A stretch of DNA of 64,000 nucleotides from positions 1 to 64,000 of the forward strand of contig JAGOUY010000006.1 of assembly GCA_018061025.1 (NCBI GenBank). Reading direction: 5' to 3'. The notes under the pieces are model-generated. The model did not search any database. It was not told the origin of the DNA and was given only the letters and a program-made list of their open reading frames with translations. This DNA is from Patescibacteria group bacterium (GTDB lineage: Bacteria > Patescibacteriota > Patescibacteriia > 2-12-FULL-60-25). Position numbers and translations under genes: made by a program. Below, one piece after another: positions 50,021 through 56,450 of the stretch. Within the stretch, counting starts at the first letter, position 1; each line of letters opens with the position of its first letter.

Positions 50021-50779
50021 ATGACCATACTCACCTGCGGACTCCATGACCCTAAAGCAGGATTGCAATGGCTGTCTGACAAACATTCCAAAAAACTCTT
50101 GTCGATGTTTGATCAGGTCGTGGTTTCCGCTTCTTCCCTCACGGATAAACCCTATCTACAAAGACTCAGCGACCAAGGATACATTGTGCATCGTCGCAAA
50201 AAGAACAACATTACAACCAGCTATCTCGAAGCCATCAAACAAGCCTACGCCTTAAATCCAGACACGATTCTCTACTGCGACTTCGATCGCGCGATGCACT
50301 GGGTACACACCCAAGCCAAAGAATTATCGTGCGTCGCAAAACATATTGAACCGACCGGCTACTTCATCGGTATGCGCGGACCCAAAGAATACGCCACTCA
50401 CCATGACGCCCTCCGCTATACCGAAGAACTCCCCAACGCCATCATCTCCGATTTCATGGGCGAGTCTTCACGTAAAGACTACTTATCTGGTTGTTACGGA
50501 TTTTCTCATGCAGCTGCCGAATTCATCATTAAAAACCTCTCTTTCAAATCCTGGGCCACCTTTGGCGAATGGCCGCTTATTATGAAGAAAAATGGCTATC
50601 CTCCCACCTACGCTGTCTGCAAAGGCCTGGCCTGGGAAAACGCCAACCAACACCAAGAGGAGGTAAAACGCGCCGGAAGCGTCAACGCCTACCGCGAACA
50701 ACTCTCCACCCCCGCCGAATGGAAACGCCGGTCAGAGATGGCCTTAGAATTTGTAAGCTCGCTCATCCTTAAGCCCTAG
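50021..50779 (+). CDS. Probable nucleotide-diphospho-sugar transferase-like protein
   Basis: A 252-residue protein. The N-terminal Rossmann-like pattern (MFDQVVVSASSLTDKPYLQR, GYIVHRRKKN), then AYALNPDTILYCDFDRAMHW with a DFD motif in the place of the GT-A DxD, then GYFIGMRGPKEYATH, SGCYGFSHAAAEFII and WATFGEWPLIMKKNGYP suggest a glycosyltransferase-like fold. I recognise the shape but not the family. It follows the coiled-coil gene by 29 bases. Confidence 0.6.
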   Translation: MTILTCGLHDPKAGLQWLSDKHSKKLLSMFDQVVVSASSLTDKPYLQRLSDQGYIVHRRKKNNITTSYLEAIKQAYALNPDTILYCDFDRAMHWVHTQAKELSCVAKHIEPTGYFIGMRGPKEYATHHDALRYTEELPNAIISDFMGESSRKDYLSGCYGFSHAAAEFIIKNLSFKSWATFGEWPLIMKKNGYPPTYAVCKGLAWENANQHQEEVKRAGSVNAYREQLSTPAEWKRRSEMALEFVSSLILKP

Positions 50780-50909
50780 GCTTGCTAAAAAGGCAATAAT
50801 TTGTTACAAAAACTCCAAGTCCGAGTATCCTCGGTTCGTGAAGGCACTCCTTAACGAGCCTATCGACATTCGGACAAATCAACCCCCCGAGTGTACCACG
50901 GGTAAGAGC

Positions 50910-51185
50910 ATGAGCGGCGAAGAACTCGTAGCAAGCATCGAAGCGTTGCGAGAGCTCGTGAGACCAAAACTGAGCAAACTCGCTCTCGACGCGCCTCAAC
51001 TGGGAATCAACGAAGAGAACGAAGAATCTATGGGGGCCCCGCTCGAAAACGAGGACGGTCAGACCCTCAACGCGGAGGCTCTCCAACAGATCCTGGACGA
51101 GCTCAAGGCACTCGACGAATCGTGCGAGTGGCACCAAAAAGCAATCCGGGAAAGCGACGAACTCCTCACACAAATCGCATCATAG
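50910..51185 (+). CDS. Small acidic helical protein, unknown function
   Basis: A 91-residue protein (MSGEELVASIEALRELVRPK... LNAEALQQILDELKALDESC... WHQKAIRESDELLTQIAS), mostly helix. No family is recognised. A possible promoter (TTACAA, 16 bases, TATCCT near 50811-50838) would place transcription start close to the upstream GTG at 50838, so ATG 50910 is preferred. A terminator follows at 51219-51248. The opposite strand also has a 134-codon frame, which lacks signals. Confidence 0.5.
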   Translation: MSGEELVASIEALRELVRPKLSKLALDAPQLGINEENEESMGAPLENEDGQTLNAEALQQILDELKALDESCEWHQKAIRESDELLTQIAS

Positions 51186-51218
51186 TCTCAAACAACTTTC
51201 TTACATACTCTGATTAAT

Positions 51219-51248
51219 ACGCCTCTTACAGGCGTTTTCGTTTTTTAT
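51219..51248 (+). terminator. Terminator of gene 50910-51185
   Basis: ACGCCT (51219-51224) pairs with AGGCGT (51230-51235) around CTTAC and is followed by TTTCGTTTTTT. Confidence 0.8.
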
Positions 51249-51294
51249 CTCAGTAATCGTTAGCTATTGATAGCACTCTTCAAAATCGGCTACG

Positions 51295-51409
51295 CCACAT
51301 AAAAAGCCCCACAAGCAGATATGCGCTTTTATGTGTGCCTCGTAAAAATGCGTTGCATACACGGGGCTACGTAAAAAGCCTCCGCCATGAAGCGGGGCTT
51401 TTTACGTGG
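51295..51409 (-). terminator. Tandem competing hairpins downstream of the tRNA-Val/tRNA-Leu unit
   Basis: Four copies of a (G/A)TAAAAAGC-type arm alternate in orientation. GTAAAAAGCC (51371-51380) pairs with GGGGCTTTTTAC (51394-51405), CACATAAAAAGC (51297-51308) with GCGCTTTTATGTG (51323-51335), and the outermost 16-base arms (51295-51310 with 51394-51409) also pair with one mismatch. On the minus strand the first hairpin begins at the tRNA-Val CCA and has a T5 tract, so at least it is a terminator. Confidence 0.65.
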
Positions 51410-51483
51410 TGGGCACTGTGGGATTCGAACCTACGACCCCCTCGGTGTAAACGAGGTGCTCTAACCAACTGAGCTAAGTGCCC
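51407..51483 (-). tRNA. tRNA-Val (anticodon TAC)
   Basis: Acceptor GGGCACT/AGTGCCC, D-arm TAGCTCAGTTGGTTAGAGC, anticodon stem CCTCG/CGAGG with loop TTTACAC (TAC, U33), T-arm GTAGGTTCGAATCCCAC and encoded CCA. It lies 15 bases after tRNA-Leu and is probably cotranscribed. Confidence 0.95.
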
Positions 51484-51498
51484 CAAGATCCGTTCACT

Positions 51499-51585
51499 TG
51501 GTGGGCGAGGAGAGACTCGAACTCTCATGCCAGTGAAGGCGCTACCACCTCAAAGTAGTGCGTCTACCAGTTTCGCCACTCGCCC
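51499..51585 (-). tRNA. tRNA-Leu (anticodon GAG)
   Basis: A class II tRNA: acceptor GGGCGAG/CTCGCCC, D-arm TGGCGAAACTGGTAGACGC, anticodon stem CTACT/GGTAG with loop TTGAGGT (GAG), long variable arm, T-loop GTTCGAGTC and encoded CCA. Confidence 0.93.
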
Positions 51586-51654
51586 ATCAAGTAAACAGAT
51601 AAAGGGTGTTTTTGCCTCTCTAGAATGTACGGGTCGCAGAATACCAAGACCGGT

Positions 51655-52416
51655 TCAATCTGACAAGCGGCGACCCGTAATCAGCGTTAATTTGTCAGGT
51701 AAAATAGAAAAATGGAAGGTCGTCCCCTCATAGGCCTGGCCATCGACAAAGACCTTAAATGGAGCATCCGCTACCATCTTTCCCTGGGATAAAAACACCT
51801 TGGTTTCACTTAATTGTTTCTTTTTCCAAGGCCAACGCTTCACCGTCGCATTCATCTCCGCCTGGATCAAGATTTCTAACTGGCCATCCTTAGGGTTAAC
51901 TAATACCCCATCTTGACCCGCTGCCGCTAAATTGCGAATCGCAATCGCCCCACGCACCGACGGACGCAAACGATAGGATTCTCCTACCTCAATCCCTGCA
52001 ATCGTTTCTGGTGCGACCAAATCGAGTAAAAAAGGCTGACCATTCACTTGACCTATATCGAGGGTCTCGACCAAACGCGCGGCAATCACATCTACAGCTT
52101 TTACCCCAGATGGAATGCCGAGCAAACCTCCAATAAAGGATGGACCAAGCGGCAAGAAGCCAATCGTCGCCCTCATCTCCGGGAGCAAAGGGATAACATC
52201 ACGCAAAATCTGATCCGATCCCACTAGAATAAGGTTCTTTGTCCCTTGCTGTGCTAACTGTTTTACTATCTGCTTAGCCCCATTCAATGAGGACGCTTGC
52301 GTAGTAATTCCCTCTATTCCTCTGCGTGCCAGTTCATTTTCTACGAGCTGCAACTCGCGCTCAAAGCGTTTATCCTTGAGACACTCGTCATAGACATAGG
52401 TAAACGAGGGATTCAT
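51655..52416 (-). CDS. Diacylglycerol-kinase-like protein with a degenerate nucleotide site
   Basis: A 253-residue protein with the DAGK/LCB5 layout: MNPSFTYVYDECL, NLILVGSDQILRDVIPLLPE, TIGFLPLGPSFIGGLLGIPS and a C-terminal beta domain ending VDGQAYEGTTFHFSILPDKL. In active kinases the loop reads GGDGT and the later block PLGTxNDFA; here they read GSDQI and PLGPSFIGG. The ATP site may therefore be inactive or altered. ATG 52416 is used; a TTG six codons earlier is the only alternative. Bactofilin is encoded directly upstream. Confidence 0.65.
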   Translation of the reverse strand: MNPSFTYVYDECLKDKRFERELQLVENELARRGIEGITTQASSLNGAKQIVKQLAQQGTKNLILVGSDQILRDVIPLLPEMRATIGFLPLGPSFIGGLLGIPSGVKAVDVIAARLVETLDIGQVNGQPFLLDLVAPETIAGIEVGESYRLRPSVRGAIAIRNLAAAGQDGVLVNPKDGQLEILIQAEMNATVKRWPWKKKQLSETKVFLSQGKMVADAPFKVFVDGQAYEGTTFHFSILPDKLTLITGRRLSD

Positions 52417-52450
52417 ATGGCACAGAACACGCAAGACTCACAAACAATTC

Positions 52451-52852
52451 TTAGGTAGCTGCGTGAGCCATATGCTCTACCCGCACCGATTTCTTTTGGT
52501 CAGACGGACCTTTCCCGATTACTAACCGTCCTTGCAAACATGCCCCTGCCTCCATGGCTAACACCTGCGCCGTCACATCTCCCGTCAACTTGGCAGTCGA
52601 ACGCAATTCTAAGCGATTCTTGACCGTAATATTGCCTTGGATCGTGCCCGCGACAGAGGCTTCCCCGGCCTGCACTTCCGCTTCAATCACCGCCTCTGTC
52701 CCCACGGTCAAAACACCGGTCGTCTGAATAGAGCCTTTAACCGAGCCTTCCACTACCACATCCCCATCCCCTTTAAAATTTCCTTCCAACGTAACCCCCC
52801 GCGCAATCATCGTTGCTTGTGCCGAAGACCCAGAAACTTGTTTTTGAAACAT
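52451..52852 (-). CDS. Bactofilin (polymer-forming cytoskeletal protein)
   Basis: A 133-residue protein. The central DUF583 domain is a run of short beta repeats (TMIARGVTLEGNFKGDGDVV, VEGSVKGSIQTTGVLTVGTE, VAGTIQGNITVKNRLELRST, AKLTGDVTAQVLAMEAGACL) expected to form a right-handed beta-helix that polymerises. The flanking termini are short. Bactofilins scaffold envelope enzymes or chromosome-segregation proteins. The leader contains an inverted repeat GCCGCCTC/GAGGCGG (52859-52866/52900-52906). Confidence 0.92.
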   Translation of the reverse strand: MFQKQVSGSSAQATMIARGVTLEGNFKGDGDVVVEGSVKGSIQTTGVLTVGTEAVIEAEVQAGEASVAGTIQGNITVKNRLELRSTAKLTGDVTAQVLAMEAGACLQGRLVIGKGPSDQKKSVRVEHMAHAAT

Positions 52853-52965
52853 AGAAAAGCCGCCTCACATTAGTAGTGAAACACAAGGAGCAAAAAACCG
52901 AGGCGGACAGCCGGAGTATAGCACATCACGAAAAAATTCTGTAATTAGCTTAGTAAGCTAACACA

Positions 52966-54732
52966 CTACATTTCCTCCGGAGTCGGAATCCCCAATAGAT
53001 GCAACCCATTCGATAAAGCCACCTGCGCCGCTTTCACAAGTTGAATACGCCCTTCACGCACCTCTTCCTCTGCGGATAACACGGGTACATCACGATAAAA
53101 CGCACTTACCTCCTGCGCCATCTCCAAACACCATTGCGCAATCACGGATGGACGCAATTCTTTCGCGGCTTGCCCCACTCTCTCGGGCAACTGCGCTATC
53201 TTTAAAGCCAAATTCTTCTGCGCCAGCTCTATAACTTCTAAATTCTCGTCACCCAATTCTTTTTTCTCATTCAATGAGGCTTTCCTGACTATTGAATTCA
53301 AGCGTGTCACAGCGTACTGACAATACGGACCAGTCGCTCCTTCAAAGGAAAGAGCCTGCTCCATATCAAACGTAAACACCTTATCGCTATCCTGCCGCAA
53401 CATCCCAAACTTAATCCCTCCCAATGCCAGATCCCAGGCCACCTGACGCTGTTTTTCCTCTGGCCATTCGGCATGACGCGCCTGAACTTCTTTCAAGGCA
53501 AACGCCTTCACCTCTTCTTCAAAGCTTTGGTAGGTGACGATATTCCCTTCACGGCTCGACATCGCCCCCGTCTTCAATGTGACAAATTCATATCCGATAA
53601 ATTCCGGCACCGGACTCATCCCCATGCGTCGCAAGGTCTCAAATAACTGTTTAAAATAGAGCATCTGCCGATTATCCACCAAAATCAAAGAGCGTGAAGC
53701 CGTCGGATACTCCTTCAACTTCAACTCTGCCAAGGCCAAATCCTTGGTCGCATACAAAGACGTCCCATCCGATTTACGCACCAAAAACACCCCTAATTTC
53801 ACATCCTCCAAATCAACCACCATCGCTCCTTGGCTTTCTTTTGCTACGCCCTTTGCCAGAAGCTCATCAACAATCGCTTGGCCACGAGCCACGACCTCAG
53901 ATTCTAAATATTGACGGTCATTTTTAACCCCTAACCGCGCAAAAATCGCATTCAATTCATCCAAGCACCAGGCTCGCGTAACCGACCACAGATGCGCCAA
54001 GGCTGCATCCCCCGCTTCAAGTCGCCGCTGAATTTCAGACACCTCACCCTTCCATTCCAAATGCGCTTCTAATTCCTTTGTCGATTGCGAATAGAGAGAG
54101 CCAAGATACGCAGCCGTTTTTTCCGTATCAGAAAACCCCTGCAAGATATTCTCCCCTTGTTCCTGCGTTAAACTCACTCCTTGACCCGTCTTAGAACGAA
54201 TGAGCCACCACAAACATTTCGCGACGTGCGCTCCCACATCTCCATGATACGTCATGGGAACGACCTGCGCCGCCGAAGCCTGCAAGACCTGATCAAGCGC
54301 GACCCCAATCACAATATTTCTCAAATGACCGACATGCGCCTCTTTATGCGTATTCAACTGTGCGTATTCAAGCAAAAATGTTTGCCCCTTATTCGCTTCA
54401 ACCATCCCATATCCAGCTTTTTGCTCCGACAAGACCTCTACAACCTCTTTTACCACTTCCTTTGAGGCAAGCTTCACATTCACATAGGGTCCCGCCGCTA
54501 CAAACGCCATCCCCTTCACAGACATCCCCTCCAATTTCTCGACCAATTCCTTTGCGAGTGCTGCAGGATTCGTCCCCCGACCCTTCGCATACTTAAAACA
54601 CGCCACCGCAAAATCCCCCAACTTGGTATCAGGGGGCACCACAACTTCTGAAGCCGCAACGGGTTCACCAAGAACCTGTGACAGCTGCGTCGCAATCAGA
54701 CTCGTCCATTGTTGCCAGAGAGTTTGGGACAT
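52966..54732 (-). CDS. argS: Arginyl-tRNA synthetase
   Basis: A class I synthetase of 588 residues. The N-terminal Add1 domain is followed by the HIGH box as EYAQLNTHKEAHVGHLRNI. The KMSKS equivalent is LKTGAMSSREGNIVTYQSF, a degenerate loop common in ArgRS. The C-terminal DALR anticodon-binding domain (GATGPYCQYAVTRLNSIVRK, VSAFYRDVPVLSAEEEVREG) is complete. TAATCA lies six bases before the ATG on this strand. Confidence 0.95.
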   Translation of the reverse strand: MSQTLWQQWTSLIATQLSQVLGEPVAASEVVVPPDTKLGDFAVACFKYAKGRGTNPAALAKELVEKLEGMSVKGMAFVAAGPYVNVKLASKEVVKEVVEVLSEQKAGYGMVEANKGQTFLLEYAQLNTHKEAHVGHLRNIVIGVALDQVLQASAAQVVPMTYHGDVGAHVAKCLWWLIRSKTGQGVSLTQEQGENILQGFSDTEKTAAYLGSLYSQSTKELEAHLEWKGEVSEIQRRLEAGDAALAHLWSVTRAWCLDELNAIFARLGVKNDRQYLESEVVARGQAIVDELLAKGVAKESQGAMVVDLEDVKLGVFLVRKSDGTSLYATKDLALAELKLKEYPTASRSLILVDNRQMLYFKQLFETLRRMGMSPVPEFIGYEFVTLKTGAMSSREGNIVTYQSFEEEVKAFALKEVQARHAEWPEEKQRQVAWDLALGGIKFGMLRQDSDKVFTFDMEQALSFEGATGPYCQYAVTRLNSIVRKASLNEKKELGDENLEVIELAQKNLALKIAQLPERVGQAAKELRPSVIAQWCLEMAQEVSAFYRDVPVLSAEEEVREGRIQLVKAAQVALSNGLHLLGIPTPEEM

Positions 54733-54756
54733 AAAGGATGATTAATTTGATGTAGC

Positions 54757-54882
54757 TCGTCATCCCGAATAGAGTCTGACGCAATGAAGGATCTCGCAGC
54801 GGAACAGGTAGCCTTCCTATTGGGCTACTCGTTCCGGTCGAGATTCCTCAGTCGTCGTCGGACTCCTCCTTCGGAATGACGA
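54757..54882. repeat. 126-bp imperfect long hairpin with TCATCCCGAA-type ends
   Basis: The outer ends TCGTCATCCCGAA and TTCGGAATGACGA pair with one mismatch. Inside, GAGTCTGACG/CGTCGGACTC, GGATCTCG/CGAGATTCC and GGAAC-GGTAGCC/GGGCTAC-GTTCC pair in turn, so nearly the whole interval folds into one stem. It resembles interspersed repeats with the TTCGGGATGACG end, also seen near 59472. It separates argS and tyrS. Confidence 0.7.
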
Positions 54883-54893
54883 AAAAAAACCGA

Positions 54894-56108
54894 CTAACGT
54901 TGAATAATCTTAACAAAATGCCGCTTCCCTTTCTGAATAATCGTTCCTTCATTCGTTGGCTCTACCATCGCTTTTACGTCCGTAACTACTTCATCATTGA
55001 CTTTCACTCCTCCCTGTTCAATCTGCCGACGTGCATCCGTCTTTGAAGCCACAAATCCAGCCTCAACCAAGACATCCGCTAACGCCATCGACCCACTTAC
55101 CGACAATGCAGGAATCTCCTCGGGCTTCTCGCCCTGTGCATGCACACGCACAAACTCTTCAGATGCCATCGTAGCCGCTCCCTCCCCAAAAATCCCTTCC
55201 ACCACCAACCGAGCCAACTCTTTCTTCCACACAATCGGATTCTCTCCTCGTTCTAAGGCCGCTTTCACCTCCTTCATGTCGTCCTCTGTCTTCTGCGTAC
55301 AAATTTCAAACCCAGGCACAATCATCTCATCCGTCCAACTCATGACTTTGCCATACGCATCCTTAGGATCATCTGTGAGCGCCAACATATTCCCCTCCGA
55401 TTTCCCCATTTTCTTGCCGGTCGGATCTGCCAACAAGCGATTCGTCAACACAAACTTCTCCTTGTGCTTCAATGTTTTGAGAAGCGTACGCCCTGCCAAC
55501 ATGTTAAAGGTCTGATCATTGCCTCCAATCTCCAAATCTACCTCCAAGGCAACGGAATCATAGCCCTGCATCAACGGGTAGAAAAATTCATGGAGATGGA
55601 TCGGTTTACCCTCTTCCATGCGTTTCTCAAACATATCGCGCTCCATCATTTGCTGAACCGTAAAATGCGAAGCGAGTTCGACGACATCCGCAAAGGACAT
55701 CTTGGCCAACCATTCACTATTAAAACGAAACTCGGCCGCATTTGGACCATCAAAATCCAGCAAAAACGACGCTTGCTGTTTATAAAGCTTACAATTTTCG
55801 AGCACTTCTTCCCGCGTCAGCTTCTTCCGCGTCGCGGCCTTATCCGTCGGATCGCCAATCATGGCCGTAAAATCCCCGATCAATAAAATCACCTTGTGAC
55901 CAAGTTTTTGTAATTCAGACAGTTTTCGCAGCGGAACCGTATGCCCTAAATGAAGCGTTGGCCCGGTTGGATCAATCCCATGATAAACCGTAAGTTTTTG
56001 GCCAGATAACAAACGCTCCCGCAACGCCTCGCGCGTCGGGTAGACCGTCTCGACCGCATGGGTCAAAAACCACTCAACCTGCTTAGGATCAACAGAGACA
56101 GATGACAT
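54894..56108 (-). CDS. tyrS: Tyrosyl-tRNA synthetase
   Basis: A class I synthetase of 404 residues. KLTVYHGIDPTGPTLHLGHT carries the HIGH box (HLGH), DLEIGGNDQTFNMLAGRTLL the tyrosine and ATP site, and GKKMGKSEGNMLALTDDPKD the KMSKS loop (KMGKS). The C-terminus is an S4 RNA-binding domain (LADVLVEAGFVASKTDARRQ). This KMGKS type with about 400 residues corresponds to the TyrZ-like form. TACTAT lies eight bases before the start on this strand. Confidence 0.95.
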   Translation of the reverse strand: MSSVSVDPKQVEWFLTHAVETVYPTREALRERLLSGQKLTVYHGIDPTGPTLHLGHTVPLRKLSELQKLGHKVILLIGDFTAMIGDPTDKAATRKKLTREEVLENCKLYKQQASFLLDFDGPNAAEFRFNSEWLAKMSFADVVELASHFTVQQMMERDMFEKRMEEGKPIHLHEFFYPLMQGYDSVALEVDLEIGGNDQTFNMLAGRTLLKTLKHKEKFVLTNRLLADPTGKKMGKSEGNMLALTDDPKDAYGKVMSWTDEMIVPGFEICTQKTEDDMKEVKAALERGENPIVWKKELARLVVEGIFGEGAATMASEEFVRVHAQGEKPEEIPALSVSGSMALADVLVEAGFVASKTDARRQIEQGGVKVNDEVVTDVKAMVEPTNEGTIIQKGKRHFVKIIQR

Positions 56109-56165
56109 ACCGCCTTATAGTACGAGAGCCGAGACATTTGGGCAATAAGCCTCTAAAACGCAGAA

Positions 56166-56186
56166 GACAGCCGTAGGACGGCTGTC
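56166..56186 (-). terminator. Terminator downstream of the tRNA-like genes
   Basis: GACAGCCGT and ACGGCTGTC pair (9 bp, 3-base loop); on the minus strand TTCTGCGTTTT follows. It would end a leftward transcript containing the two tRNA-like genes. Confidence 0.6.
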
Positions 56187-56211
56187 GAAGCAGGAAGAAG
56201 AACGATATTTG

Positions 56212-56291
56212 CGGCCCCGACAGGATTCGAACCTGCATCCACCCCTAGAACCAGACGGGGTGCGTTTTGCTCTATTAAACCTTACAGGGCC
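56212..56291 (-). tRNA. tRNA-like gene, anticodon not assignable
   Basis: Acceptor GGCCCTG/CGGGGCC pairs fully (one G-T) with discriminator G, and the T-arm GCAGGTTCGAATCCTGT is canonical. The D-arm can be drawn only as GTTT/AAAC with a long loop. The anticodon arm is CACCCC/GGGGTG with an 11-base loop (GTCTGGTTCTA), so no normal 7-base loop exists. CCA is not encoded. It could be a divergent tRNA with an unusual anticodon arm or a decaying copy. Confidence 0.5.
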
Positions 56292-56294
56292 AGT

Positions 56295-56358
56295 GACCCC
56301 TCCCAAACCAGCGTGGGGAGAGCACGCCAGACACCGCTGGAAACAGTGAGGAGGGGTC
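56295..56358. repeat. Branched hairpin between the two tRNA-like genes
   Basis: GACCCCTCC (56295-56303) pairs with GGAGGGGTC (56350-56358), and CCAGCG (56308-56313) with CGCTGG (56335-56340). It fills almost exactly the gap between the tRNA-like genes. Confidence 0.6.
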
Positions 56359-56360
56359 TG

Positions 56361-56434
56361 TGCGCATCAAGGGACTCGAACCCTCGACCTCTCGCACGCC
56401 GTGCGAGCGCTCTACGCAACTGAGCTAGATGCGC
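56361..56434 (-). tRNA. tRNA-like gene reading as Ala (anticodon GGC), unusual
   Basis: Acceptor GCGCATC/GATGCGC and T-arm GAGGGTTCGAGTCCCTT pair. The anticodon stem CTCGC/GCGAG encloses ACGGCGT, giving GGC with C at position 33. The D-loop reads AGTTGCGTA, breaking the conserved GG. Base pair 3-70 is G-C, not the G-U that alanyl-tRNA synthetase uses, and CCA is not encoded. Either the identity differs or the gene is atypical. Confidence 0.6.
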
Positions 56435-56450
56435 GAAGAACGCTGGCTAT

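Noticed and set aside
50769..51173. 134-codon frame opposite gene 50910-51185
   Set aside because: The plus-strand frame is followed by a good terminator and encodes a regular helical protein; the minus frame has no signals. Not fully excluded.
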